Shown here piece after piece: positions 1 to 9,345 of a DNA stretch of 64,000 nucleotides. Each line of letters opens with the position of its first letter. The stretch's first letter is position 1. The position numbers and the translations under genes were made by a program. The DNA comes from Ostreococcus mediterraneus (Eukaryota; Chlorophyta; Mamiellophyceae; Mamiellales; Bathycoccaceae): positions 358,007-422,006 of the forward strand of contig WMKK01000014.1 of assembly GCA_012295225.1 (NCBI GenBank), read 5' to 3'. The notes below the pieces were generated by a model, which saw only the letters and a list, made by a program, of their open reading frames with translations, was not told the origin of the DNA and made no database searches.

Positions 1-1450
1 CGCCGATGACGCTGATTCGCGAGTATATTTTGTAACTTTTTGCGCGCTTTCCAACGCCGCCTCGTACGTCGTCAGCCGTGCAGTATCGCGTCGCCGGTGG
101 TGTGCGTGATTTCGTGCATCTTCAACGTGAATTTTCATGAAAATAATGACTTGAGAAAGTGCGCATTTTTAAGGTGTGTCAGGGTCTAGAATTACAACAT
201 GCGCGACGGCCTAGCGACGTCATGCGACGGCGAAATACATCGAGATCGCGTGACATAGCTCGGAGCATGTTTTTCTCTGAGTCCACGCGCTTTCACGTCA
301 TTCGACGTCGTTTTAGGCGCTCGTTCCGGCGTCGGAAAACTGAGGACTCTCATCACATGTGGCTCACTCAACTGCACAACTTTCACTTTGATCGACCGCG
401 GGAGCCGCACGGCGCGCTTTCCGCCGCATTTTCGAATGTAAACCTCATCTCAATAATGAATATCAACCGTTGACGCTTGAGTCACATTGATTCAAGGAGT
501 TTCATGCCGGTCGATGGCTGACGTAAGTCGCAGACGAAGCACTCTTTTGGCACAACGCCGAAACGCGCGTGGTCGGACAGAACGTCTTGCCACGCATTCA
601 ANAGGCAAGTAGACGATTGAATGCGTTCTACTATACACTTGAATGCAATCGGGCGTGTTTCCATCCACCCTACGCCTCTACACCGCGCTGGAACGTCCCG
701 TCACTGAATAACGTCGACGCGCTTCAGTTACCACTGTTGCCGCGCACCACGAGTACGACTCCAAGCGCCACGCTGTAGCGTTTTTCATCAACGTTTCAAG
801 CCAGAATGGCGAGAAATAACGTTTTTGAACGTTTTAGCTCTTTCAAGCGCATAGAGGTACCGTACAGCGCCCGTTCACGGGGCTGAAGTGCCCTACGTCA
901 AGCGCGTTTCAGTTGCCTGGAGAGCGTGATTTGTCGACACCTTCTCCGAGCGCCGTAGTGACTTGCGTGGGACCTAGAAGCGGCCTGCGTCGTAAAGAAT
1001 GCTTTCTTGAGTGCATGTGCACCGTCGATACGTTCAGCGGCTCGTTCTGGCGCATCTGAGGGCGCGTCACACGCGGCCGATTCTACTCCAAGAATTCACG
1101 CGGCATGCTCACTGCAGTGGTCGCACTCTGTGCGAATCAGAGAGCGCTGTAGAGCTCCATCCGAGGCGAAACCGCGCGTGATCGAAAGTTTGGTCGACCC
1201 CGCACCGGGCTGACGCGCGCGCGGCGCGGGGTGGCGCGCGACGGCGCGGGAAAACGTCGATGTGAATTAATTTCATTATTTTCGGTCATATTTTATTTTC
1301 GGAAACACTAGTATGCATCGTATAAACGATATGAGTTGAGGAACATGGGTGAAGTAGGGGGGGAAACGCGCGACATCGCGCGGGCGTGGTTTTGGTTTTG
1401 GCCATCGCGAGAGCGCGACTCGCGACGACTCGCGACGACGATCGCGCATC
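1..1450. other. Leading region without a recognised gene
   Basis: No reading frame here is longer than about 115 codons or resembles a known family. The small open frames on both strands lack the GC-rich third positions of the neighbouring genes. One base is undetermined (n at 602). The last part, roughly 1260-1450, is A/T-richer and then GC-rich, and must contain the promoter and leader of the nucleoside phosphorylase gene at 1451. It could also hold the regulatory end of a gene lying left of the window. I see no tRNA or repeat array in it. Confidence 0.6.
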
Positions 1451-1774
1451 ATGTCGTCTTCTGTGATTGAAAACGTCGCTATCTCGACCAAGGCGAACGT
1501 GTACTTTGAAGGCAAGTGCGTGTCGCATTCGTTCACCACGGCGTCGGGGGAGAAGAAGTCGGCTGGGGTGGTGCTCGGGCCGGACACCGAGTTGACGTTC
1601 GGGACGGGGGCGGCGGAGATCATGCAGTGCGTCGGGGGTGCGTGCGAGTATCGGTTGGCGAATACCGATGCGTGGGTGGCGTGCGGTGAGGGTGAGGAGT
1701 TTGCGATTGAGGCGAACTCGAAGTTTGATATTAAAGTGCGCGAGGCGTTTCACTACGTCTGTCACTACGCGTGA
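1451..1774 (+). CDS. ppnP: Pyrimidine/purine nucleoside phosphorylase, PpnP (YaiE/DUF1255) family
   Basis: A 107-residue single-domain protein. Bacterial PpnP enzymes are small cupin-fold proteins of about 95-105 residues that phosphorolyse several nucleosides to base plus ribose 1-phosphate. The alignment is by eye: NVYFEGKCVSHSF matches the family start NEYFSGKVKSIGF, followed by SAGVVLGPDTELTFGT, EIMQCVGGACEYRL, and the ending FDIKVREAFHYVCHYA matching FHLQVAEPTSYLCRYL of E. coli. Length and both ends agree, so the gene looks whole. No transit peptide is apparent, which suggests the cytosol. The gene is convergent with WDR48, with 159 bases between the stops; a TGTAA element lies at 1837. 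The family is mainly bacterial, so transfer from bacteria is possible but untested. Confidence 0.85.
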   Translation: MSSSVIENVAISTKANVYFEGKCVSHSFTTASGEKKSAGVVLGPDTELTFGTGAAEIMQCVGGACEYRLANTDAWVACGEGEEFAIEANSKFDIKVREAFHYVCHYA

Positions 1775-1933
1775 GCGCGCGAGGGTGGTTTAAATAGAGC
1801 GATAGAGAGAGAGGTAGTGCCTTGGTGATTAATGATTGTAATTTTATGATATTTTCACCGTCGCGTCGATGATGATGATGATACTGTTGCGTTTACGTTG
1901 TTGTCGTTGTTGTTACATTCATAGAACCCAAAA

Positions 1934-4120
1934 CTAACGGCGCGGCGCCGAATCGTCGTCGTCGTCGTCGCGATATTCGACGATGATGGGCGCACCCTTC
2001 TTCCACACGTGAGCGTTGATGTAAGCCAGTGTGTAGGCATCATCCAGACCCACGCCCGCGCACTCGAGCTCGATATTGGCGGACTTTTTGCCATCGGCGT
2101 CGAGCTTTTCTTTCACGTACTCTTTAATCTTTCGCACGCCGAGAATTTTAGGAGCAGAAACGCTCGCATTTGAGATTGGAGGCGTCGACGTCCCAGCCAT
2201 GGGCTTGAGTTCGAACGATAGTTTTGGAGACTCTGGTGGTGGTGCCACGCCCAGAGCGTGGTCGACGATCCACTTTGGTAAAAACTCGCGCTCTTCCTCG
2301 GTGCCTCGCAAGGCGTCGACGTCGATGCTCACTCGTCCATAATCACCGTCGAATTCCAAAAACGTCGGAAACGGCGCAAATGCCGACGAAGATACTGATG
2401 ACGTCTTTTCAGGCGCATACTTGGACACCCAAGACGCTAAAAGCGTTTTAATCACTTCCAATCCCAAATTCCGTCGCTCGTCTGCCGCCGCGTTGGCGAT
2501 GTCTAAATCACTCGCGTACGCTTCGGCGCTAAATGCAGAACTCGGCGCGAGTGTGATCGCTAAACTACCACTTCGTGAGTCGCACGTGAACCACGACGGC
2601 GTCGCTGAGAGTGGATTGATGGTTTCATCTGCGAGTAACGCATCAAAATCTGATTCTGATGAATGCTTCATCCCATCAAAGGTCTCAATGGTCTTGCCGG
2701 TGCATACGTCAACGATTGATATCGCGCCGACAGAGTTTTGCGTCATCACACGTCGCTTGTCGCGGAGCACGGCGTGTCGCTCTACGGGACTCGCACCGAC
2801 GATTTCATTGAGTGGCGCGAGCGCCGAAGCGGCGGCTTCTATTTTTGACGCCGACGAGGGCGTCGTCGCTGCGAGAGATAACGCTCCCGTACCTATTGCT
2901 ATCGATCCAGGCGTCGCCGCCGCGGCGTCACCCCACGTGTCAAACTTTCGCGGCGTACCGATGGACATTACGCCTGGAGATCCCACGTCGAACCACATGC
3001 CTGGGTGCCGAGAGACACTTCCCATCATCACCGCCGCGTGTCTCGCAGTCGTCGGCATCGCGGTATCACCACCAGATGCGTCGGCGCCAAAAACATCCTC
3101 TGGCGCGCTCGCGGGCCAACGCTTAATCGATCTCGACGCTGTCGCCGTCCAAATGTCTCCATCTGAAGTTGCGCTACGATGCGTATCATCAAGCTTAATA
3201 TTCAACACCGCAGCAGATTCCATACAAAGTAACGTCGAACGGCGATTGGTCAAGTTCGTCACACATATTCGACGATCGACACCACTCGAGTACACGCGCG
3301 AGAACTCGCGGTCGACGTCGAGGGCCCAAATTGACCCCGAGTGCATGCCCGCGAATGTCTGCACGCATCGCTGCTGGCCAATGTCCCACACTCGGATTGT
3401 TCGATCGCTCGATGCGGTGACACACTTCCTACCGCTCGCGTCGACAACGATGGCGCGTACAGTATCCGTATGGCCTTTGAGTTTGCCCTCCTTCGTGCGC
3501 GTGCGCGCATCCCACACGCGCAACGCGAGCTCGGTACCACCAGAGACCAAGACGTTGCCGTCTGCGCTCACATCGAGAGCATAAATGGAATCTTTCGACC
3601 CGGAAAGTGGCGTCGCATACGTGTTTGCGTAGAGCGTCATCGATGACGGGGATACGTTCGTGGCGATGCCTCGTTCGATGTCCCAAAGGAATAACTCTTT
3701 GTTTAATCCGCCGCTTGCGAGCGCGTGAGCCGAGTCGTCGGCGCCTCTCGCCAACGCCATGACGTAATCGGTGTGACCGTATAAAGTCGCTCGTAGCGTA
3801 CCTCGCGATGTGTCCCAGAGTCTTACGCTTTTGTCGCTGCTCGCACTCGCCAAGTGCGCACTATCAATGCGCTTGACGTCGTTTACCCACGAGGCGTGAC
3901 CTTCAAACGTTCGAGCGCACCGCGGCACGCCCGAGGACAAATCCCACGATCGCACGGTGCCGTCTCGACCACCAGTGAACACCGTGTACCCATCGCACGC
4001 TTTACCATCAACCTCAACTGCATTAACCCCACCTACGTGTTTATCCGCGTACTCTGGGTGTGCGAGCGTAAACGTCGTCGCCCGACGCTGTCGCTTGACC
4101 AACTCCGCCGCGGACGACAT
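1934..4120 (-). CDS. WDR48: WD40-repeat protein WDR48/UAF1 (activator of USP1-type deubiquitinases)
   Basis: A 728-residue protein. The N-terminal half is a WD40 propeller with repeats ending in RSWDLSSG, RLWDTSRG, FLWDIERG, RVWDARTR and RVWDIGQQ. The C-terminal part matches the DUF3337 (WDR48 C-terminal) region, ending with a ubiquitin-like segment (IKEYVKEKLD ... AHVWKKGAPIIVEYR) and an acidic tail. In animals and fungi WDR48 binds and activates the deubiquitinases USP1, USP12 and USP46 (Bun107/Duf1 in yeasts). Propeller followed by this C-terminal domain is the diagnostic layout, and length is close to the human protein (677). The ATG at 4120 lies only 27 bases from the EMC6 stop on the same strand, so its promoter must overlap EMC6 or the two may share a transcript. 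A TGTAA sequence on the minus strand follows the stop (1913-1917). Confidence 0.92.
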   Translation of the reverse strand: MSSAAELVKRQRRATTFTLAHPEYADKHVGGVNAVEVDGKACDGYTVFTGGRDGTVRSWDLSSGVPRCARTFEGHASWVNDVKRIDSAHLASASSDKSVRLWDTSRGTLRATLYGHTDYVMALARGADDSAHALASGGLNKELFLWDIERGIATNVSPSSMTLYANTYATPLSGSKDSIYALDVSADGNVLVSGGTELALRVWDARTRTKEGKLKGHTDTVRAIVVDASGRKCVTASSDRTIRVWDIGQQRCVQTFAGMHSGSIWALDVDREFSRVYSSGVDRRICVTNLTNRRSTLLCMESAAVLNIKLDDTHRSATSDGDIWTATASRSIKRWPASAPEDVFGADASGGDTAMPTTARHAAVMMGSVSRHPGMWFDVGSPGVMSIGTPRKFDTWGDAAAATPGSIAIGTGALSLAATTPSSASKIEAAASALAPLNEIVGASPVERHAVLRDKRRVMTQNSVGAISIVDVCTGKTIETFDGMKHSSESDFDALLADETINPLSATPSWFTCDSRSGSLAITLAPSSAFSAEAYASDLDIANAAADERRNLGLEVIKTLLASWVSKYAPEKTSSVSSSAFAPFPTFLEFDGDYGRVSIDVDALRGTEEEREFLPKWIVDHALGVAPPPESPKLSFELKPMAGTSTPPISNASVSAPKILGVRKIKEYVKEKLDADGKKSANIELECAGVGLDDAYTLAYINAHVWKKGAPIIVEYRDDDDDDSAPRR

Positions 4121-4147
4121 GTCTACTTTTCTTATCGTCTCCCTCTT

Positions 4148-4713
4148 CTAGTACAAGTGACAGCAATTATACGATAACGTCCAAAACAACACAAATGTTC
4201 CAAACCCCGCGTTGGGGCCGTCAATGAGCACTTTATCGAGCGATGGAAAGTACAACGCCACGCGTCGCTCGCACTTCACCGTCGCGATCGTCCCGGCGGC
4301 AATGAGCATGCACACCAAGTGCGCTGCAAATCCCTGCACACCCGTGAGTCCGAGTATACCGCAGCTAATTCCACTCACGATGGATAGAAAGATGAAACTG
4401 TTGCATCGAAAACGGCGTACGCGCGTTAGTCTCCGCGCCGTCGCGTCTCGAGAACACACGCGACCGAAACGATCAACCGCGCGCGTGATCCCCGCCCAAG
4501 TGCGCGGTCGCCGCGACCAAACCCATCGATGCGCTGCGCATCCAAACGAACCAACGACGCGCCGATCGCGCGCGAGCGAGCGACGTACATGTGCGTATTC
4601 ACTCGTGCGTTGTGCGCAATGTTCTGCGCATTCACCACGAGATACTTTCCCTGCGCCTCGTCCGACGGCGCGCGCGACGACGACACGGGAGACGCGCGAG
4701 ATGTCGAATTCAT
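4148..4713 (-). CDS. EMC6: ER membrane protein complex subunit 6 (EMC6), two exons
   Basis: Exon 1 runs 4713-4589, the intron 4588-4398 (191 bases) and exon 2 4397-4148; the product is 124 residues. The donor reads GTACGT, the branch site ACTAAC and the acceptor CAACAG, and the phase (two bases plus one) closes exactly. The joined protein aligns without gaps to plant EMC6: NAQNIAHNARVN in exon 1 fits NAENMQSNMKII, exon 2 supplies CGILGLTGVQGF, and the end FVLFWTLSYNCCHLY fits FVLFWTFAYDIVHIF. EMC6 is a small transmembrane core subunit of the ER insertase. Each exon alone is open far beyond its true limits, so one-frame reading would give a wrong N-terminus. The gene lies just upstream of WDR48 on the same strand and diverges from the CinA/nucleotidyltransferase gene. 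Confidence 0.88.
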
Positions 4714-4858
4714 GCACCACTGTACGCGGTGCTTTGTCGCGCGTGAAGGCGTCGCGACGCGTCGAGCTCTGTGGGGTCGATTGAACACGTCCATGCGCAT
4801 ATTCGTCACAACGGCGCGCACCGCTCTCGACCTCGTCCCGCGGCGTCGCGTGCGCGCC

Positions 4859-6154
4859 ATGGAACCGTCGGTGCGCGCGTTGATTGAGTCTTTACACGCC
4901 TCGCGCACGCGCGCGGTGGTGAGCGTGACCGGTGGAGGCACGCGCGCGCTCGGGTGGCTCACGAGCGTGCCCAACTGCTCGAAAACATTAATCAACGCGC
5001 ATGTGCCGTACGACACGTCGGCGACGGAGTCGCTGCTCGGACGGGATGTGGATAAGTATGTCGAGCGATCGGTGGCGATTGCTCTCGCGGAGGCGGCGTA
5101 TGTTGAGGCGGTGCGAGGGGGCTGCGGGCGGCGGTTGGAGGCGCGAGACGCGCGCGCGTTGGCGGGCGTTGCGGCGACGTGTGCGTTAGGCACAGGGGAC
5201 GTCGTGAAGAGAGGTCAGCATAGATGCTTTGTGGCGGCGAAGAGCTCGGGGAGGTTGGCGACGTATGAGATGGTGCTCAATAAGGCGAGCGGAAGGGATA
5301 GGTTTGCCGAAGACGCGTGCGCGTCTCGGTTGGTTTTACGCGCGTTGCACGACGAAGCCTGGCGGCGAGCGAGGGAGGACGGATGTGCGCTCACCGCGGG
5401 TGAAAACGCTGGAGTTGTTTTAGTTGGTGAAGTATTGTCGGAGTCAGAAATGAACGACGTGGTGGTGACGTATGAGGAGGAGCCGGCGTACGCGTGCGCC
5501 GGAGCGACGCCGCGGGACGTCGTCGAGCGCTGGCTCGAGGACGACTCGCCGTCAGCGCCGGCAATTTTAGAGTTCATGGGCGGTGAACTCACGTGTGCTG
5601 GTGCTACGCGCGCGAATGTCGTACTCAGTGGGTCATTCAACCCGTTACATGACGGACATCGCGAACTCCTCGCGGCGGCGGCGGCGACTAAACCGCCTGG
5701 CGCGGCGCTCGCCGCGTACGAAATCGGCGTCGTCAATGCCGACAAGGGCGCACTCACTGTCGATGAAATTCTACGTCGACTCGCACAATTCAATACCCCA
5801 GGTGTGGTGTGCTTGCTCACAAAAGCCCCACTATTCGTAGACAAGACAAAAGCCGCGCCCGGCGCCACCTTTGTCGTCGGCGTCGACACCGCCGTTCGAC
5901 TCTTAGACCCCAAATACCACGGCGGCGAACTCGGTCTCGGGCACTCCCTCGACGTCATCCGCAAAAATAACTGCGATTTCATCGTCGCTGGTCGTTTCGA
6001 TGCACAAAAAAACGCATTCATTGACCCAAACGACGTCGACGTTCCGCTCGCCGCCCGTTCCGCCTTCTCCCCGCTCCCGTCGTTTCGCAACGACCTCAGC
6101 TCCACCGCCATCCGCGCCGCCGCCGCAACGCCATCACCGTCACCGCCGTCATAG
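4859..6154 (+). CDS. CinA C-terminal-like domain fused to a cytidylyltransferase-like (NMNAT-type) domain
   Basis: 431 residues from the ATG at 4859. The first half resembles the CinA C-terminal (NMN deamidase-like) fold: SVRALIESLHASRTRAVV at the start, then TGGGTRALGWLTSVPNC. The second half is a nucleotidyltransferase with the signature SGSFNPLHDGHRELL (HxGH class), TFVVGVDTAVRLL, and the terminal SSTAIR motif typical of NMN/NaMN adenylyltransferases. Plants have a protein of the same layout (At2g01220 type). A role in pyridine nucleotide metabolism is inferred from the two domains, and substrate is unproven. An in-frame ATG at 4793 would add 22 residues, arginine-rich and possibly a targeting peptide. 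The frame stays open to 4529, but that stretch overlaps EMC6 exon 1 and shows no homology. It diverges from EMC6. Confidence 0.8.
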   Translation: MEPSVRALIESLHASRTRAVVSVTGGGTRALGWLTSVPNCSKTLINAHVPYDTSATESLLGRDVDKYVERSVAIALAEAAYVEAVRGGCGRRLEARDARALAGVAATCALGTGDVVKRGQHRCFVAAKSSGRLATYEMVLNKASGRDRFAEDACASRLVLRALHDEAWRRAREDGCALTAGENAGVVLVGEVLSESEMNDVVVTYEEEPAYACAGATPRDVVERWLEDDSPSAPAILEFMGGELTCAGATRANVVLSGSFNPLHDGHRELLAAAAATKPPGAALAAYEIGVVNADKGALTVDEILRRLAQFNTPGVVCLLTKAPLFVDKTKAAPGATFVVGVDTAVRLLDPKYHGGELGLGHSLDVIRKNNCDFIVAGRFDAQKNAFIDPNDVDVPLAARSAFSPLPSFRNDLSSTAIRAAAATPSPSPPS

Positions 6155-6567
6155 CACCCACCCACCTCCTGGATTCCCGATTCCACCACCACCGCATCCA
6201 CCTCCGAACGAATAGCCACCAGGTAAAACTAGTAATAAAGCGAACTCAACCGGCAAATTTTTGGGGTCCAGACGACCAATCACGACCAGGCAATCAGTCC
6301 CTCGATCCACGAAGCCCCCAATTTTTTCGCAGGGTTTGCGAGCGCTAGGGCTTGTGTCGCGCCGGCGCCATCCGCGCGCGCGGCCGTCACACCGACGCAC
6401 GCGACCGCACGCACGCGACCGCACGCCGACTGCACTCCACCGAGCGCAGTTCACACGCACGTCCCGTCACCCGCGCCGCACACGCCCCGACGCACGCCGC
6501 ACTCGGTCGAATCCACTCGATCGATCCTTCGCCCGAGGCCGACGACGTCCCACCCACGTAAAGGACG
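6155..6567 (+). promoter_or_regulatory. uS5c promoter region with CCAAT-type motif
   Basis: 413 bases between the nucleotidyltransferase stop and the uS5c start. ACCAATCACGACC lies at 6275-6287 and AGTCCCTC at 6296-6303. The same pair occurs upstream of NOL10, and the first word twice upstream of eEF3. A stretch around 6330-6350 (CAGGGTTTGCG, then GCTAGGGCTT) resembles reversed telo-box sequences, which in land plants mark promoters of translation genes. A regulatory role is inferred. Confidence 0.5.
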
Positions 6568-7308
6568 ATGATGACGCTCAGCACCACCGCGAGCGCGCTC
6601 ACCGCGCGCGTCGCGCTCTCGAGCACACAAAACAAATTTCGTGCGACGCAACCGCGCGTCGCGCGTCGCGTGAATATCATCGCGCGCGCCGAGGATGGCG
6701 ATAATGATGACGCTGATGACGCTGATGAAACCGAGCGAAAACCTCGCGGGCGCGCGGGCGGCGCTGGGCGCGGCGGCGGCAGAGGCGGTCGCGGCGGCAG
6801 AGGCGGTCGCGGTGAAAAAACTGATGATTTCGCTGAATCCGTCGTGCAAGTCTCGCGCGTGACCAAGGTCACGAAGGGTGGCTCGCAAATGTCTTTCCGC
6901 GCCACCGTCGTCGTGGGCGATGGCAAGGGTAAGGTTGGCGTCGGGTGCAAAAAGGCAAAGGAGGTGCAAATTGCGGTGACCAAGGCGGCGGCGGATGCGA
7001 GAAAGAGCGCGGTGAATGCACCGATAACGAAGGGCGCGACGTTTCCGCATCGCGTGACGGTGAAGGGTAAGGGTGGCGCGGTGGTGATGTTGCGACCGGC
7101 GGCGCCGGGGACCGGGGTCATCGCCGGCGGGTCGTGCCGGACGGTGCTCGAACTCGCTGGGTACAAGAATTGCTTTGCGAAACAGTTGGGGAGCTCGAAT
7201 CCGCTTAATAATGCGCGTGCGGTTGTTTCTGGATTGGCGGAGATGCGTACGTTTAAGGAGGTTGCCAAGGTGCGCGATATGACGCTCGAGGAGTTGTTCC
7301 AGGCGTAG
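6568..7308 (+). CDS. RPS5: Plastid 30S ribosomal protein uS5 (nuclear-encoded)
   Basis: 246 residues. Residues 1 to about 42 form an Ala/Ser/Thr/Arg-rich, acid-poor chloroplast transit peptide ending near NIIARAED. An acidic stretch and an RGG-rich low-complexity linker follow (about 55-85), then a bacterial-type S5 domain: double-stranded RNA-binding part ([25 protein letters not shown] split over about 110-140) and S5 C-terminal part with [16 protein letters not shown] and NARAVVSGL. It sits in the small subunit of the plastid ribosome, where S5 contributes to decoding accuracy. Two adjacent ATGs occur (6568 and 6571). The RGG linker between transit peptide and domain is an elaboration. The promoter carries the shared CCAAT-type motif; a TGTAA is found at 7412. 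Confidence 0.95.
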   Translation: MMTLSTTASALTARVALSSTQNKFRATQPRVARRVNIIARAEDGDNDDADDADETERKPRGRAGGAGRGGGRGGRGGRGGRGEKTDDFAESVVQVSRVTKVTKGGSQMSFRATVVVGDGKGKVGVGCKKAKEVQIAVTKAAADARKSAVNAPITKGATFPHRVTVKGKGGAVVMLRPAAPGTGVIAGGSCRTVLELAGYKNCFAKQLGSSNPLNNARAVVSGLAEMRTFKEVAKVRDMTLEELFQA

Positions 7309-7488
7309 GCGCGCGCGCTTTGGTTTCCGCCCATCGAGAATTCTCGACGACGACGACGATTTAACTAGACGATGGCGACCAGGCAGCGTTTTACATTTTT
7401 AGGAGGCTTTGTGTAAACTCGATCCAATTCTATTTGCTTAATTTATGATCCATGTCCTCGCGACACTACACGCGTAATCGCTCTGTGC

Positions 7489-8862
7489 TCATCCGCCGCG
7501 GGGCTGCGTTCGCGGTTCGCTCGCGACGGCTTCGCCTTTGGCAACCTTTTGCACCATGCCGATGATCATGGAAACTAATTCGTGAGGGTTCGATGATGAA
7601 TTGTAAAAGTTTCGCATCACCGTGACGGACGGCGTGAGTGCGACGGCGTAGTGCCACCACCGACGAGGATTGAGCACGACTTCGCCAGGGCGCAAAATGA
7701 CCACTCGAGCTCGAGCTTGACGAAATAAAGGATACTTTTCGTACTCTGGATTCAGCGGGTCAATAGGTGAATGCGTGGACTCGATTGGATAGAGCTTGTC
7801 GCTGTCAGATGGAGGGTAGAAGATGAAAAGCTTCGTACCGACGACTTGTCCCAGCCACGCGTGCGCGTCGCCGCAATCGAAATGCAAGCGCGTAATTGTG
7901 CCTTTAGGACCACAAAACATCTTGTTGAGCGACGTCGACACTGAATGATCGACGTTGAATAATTGCGGGATATCATCCTTCCCTCGCGCTAGCGCTCTTA
8001 GTCCCGTGTCGAGCGTCATTTGGATCAACATCTTTGTGTGGTCACATTGAGACGTAAAGTATGGTGGTGGAAACGCCCGCGCGAGCTTCTCGGCGAACTC
8101 AGGATCGCTGAACACCCGCATGCCGTTCGCGTAAAATGGCACGCACTTCATATTCCATGCTTGTCCCAGCACGTCTTCTTCATCTTCTCGAACGCTGGTG
8201 ACTTCGCCATCTCTAGACTCGATGTATTCAATGAAATCTTTCAACGACGTGGCGTGCGTGCGTTGAACGCCGCTTCCATCGCTCGCATCCATGCGCCTCG
8301 CCGGTGCCCGATCATTACATGTCACAGTAAATGAACCAATCTCGTGCTTGAGCGTATCAAACGTCCAATACTTCCCTGGGCAATCCTTCATGCCGTCCTC
8401 AAAGACACACGGCTCGCCTTCGCCGACGAGACATGTGGATTCGACCAGACTGGCATCGAAATCTCGAACTCGTCGCACAATGGATGCGCCCTTTAACGCC
8501 TCAACACGAATAATGCGCTCAATGTCGGTACAAAACTCACGATTCCCGTCCCTATCTCTCACACATCGCGTTACGTGCTTCAAAAATCCCTCGTACTCTG
8601 GCGTCGTTCGCGCCTCCGCAAACGCCCCGCGCGCCGCGAGCGCCAAAAGCTCCTTATACTCCATCAACACCGACGCCGGCCCTTCCAAGCCATCACGCGC
8701 ATTCCAACCAGCACCTTCAGGAAACTGCACGACATTTATTTCCGGAAACGCTCCACCCTGTGCGTAATCCTCGAACCGTCGTGGCGCCCACGCATACGGA
8801 TGCGGCCGCGACACCGACCCCTCTCGCACCCCGCGCTCGCCGTACGCCACATCCGCGCACAT
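7489..8862 (-). CDS. JmjC/cupin-8 domain protein, putative 2-oxoglutarate/Fe(II) oxygenase
   Basis: 457 residues from the ATG at 8862. The frame is open to 9333 but the extra part is low-complexity and runs toward the opposite gene, so I reject it. The C-terminal half has the JmjC metal-binding facial triad: H327 and D329 in RLHFDCGDAHAWLG and H404 in NPRRWWHYAVAL, with GTKLFIFYPPSD between. Such proteins use Fe(II) and 2-oxoglutarate to hydroxylate proteins or demethylate histones. The compact architecture without chromatin-reader domains is closest to the JMJD5/FIH-like class, suggesting a protein hydroxylase; this is inference. The N-terminal half (about 1-180) is not recognised. The gene is divergent from the HAD-like gene across about 480 bases. 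Confidence 0.8.
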   Translation of the reverse strand: MCADVAYGERGVREGSVSRPHPYAWAPRRFEDYAQGGAFPEINVVQFPEGAGWNARDGLEGPASVLMEYKELLALAARGAFAEARTTPEYEGFLKHVTRCVRDRDGNREFCTDIERIIRVEALKGASIVRRVRDFDASLVESTCLVGEGEPCVFEDGMKDCPGKYWTFDTLKHEIGSFTVTCNDRAPARRMDASDGSGVQRTHATSLKDFIEYIESRDGEVTSVREDEEDVLGQAWNMKCVPFYANGMRVFSDPEFAEKLARAFPPPYFTSQCDHTKMLIQMTLDTGLRALARGKDDIPQLFNVDHSVSTSLNKMFCGPKGTITRLHFDCGDAHAWLGQVVGTKLFIFYPPSDSDKLYPIESTHSPIDPLNPEYEKYPLFRQARARVVILRPGEVVLNPRRWWHYAVALTPSVTVMRNFYNSSSNPHELVSMIIGMVQKVAKGEAVASEPRTQPRGG

Positions 8863-9345
8863 CGCCGCGACGCGATGAACAAAAATAAATTCCACCGCAC
8901 CCGCGCGTCGACGACGGCGTCGCGACGCCCCCGGCGCGCTCTGGCGCCGACGCGCGCAGACTTGAAACGCACCGCTGCGCACAAAAACGCATTTTTCAAT
9001 CCCAGCGGATCGCGCGCTCAATCGACGTGGCGTCGCTTTCGATTGTTTTTTGAAAGTCGTGTGGTGTCGATCGAGTGATTTTTGCTCTGGGTGGCGCGTT
9101 CGCGCGGAAATGCGTGCGAACGTCCGCGGCGTCAGATACGCGCGATGCCGACGACGGCGGCGGCGGCGGCGATGCGGGCATCGCGCGCGATCGCTGTCGC
9201 GCGATGGGACGCGCGGCGATCGCGCCGTGCGGTCTCGCGCGATGCGCAAAAGCGCGTTGGATGGGACAGACAAAGTCGTAATCAACATCGGTGTGATTCC
9301 AATTATCGCGCTCCGCGGGCGTCTGGCGAGCATTCGGGGGAGACG
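8863..9345. promoter_or_regulatory. Divergent promoter region between the JmjC and HAD-like genes
   Basis: 483 bases separate the two opposite ATG codons. Both frames stay open into the region (to 9333 on minus, from 9082 on plus), but the translations are arginine-rich low-complexity sequence with no homology. I read it as noncoding leader and shared promoter. I saw no clear TATA element. Confidence 0.5.

Noticed and set aside
2421-3584. 387-codon plus-strand frame
   Set aside because: Opposite the WDR48 propeller; no domain and shared codon bias explains it.
4529-4858. Upstream extension of the CinA/nucleotidyltransferase frame
   Set aside because: It overlaps EMC6 exon 1 and intron on the other strand and shows no similarity to relatives; an ATG at 4793 stays possible.
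8863-9333. N-terminal extension of the JmjC frame
   Set aside because: Arginine-rich, begins without conserved sequence and would overlap the promoter of the HAD-like gene.
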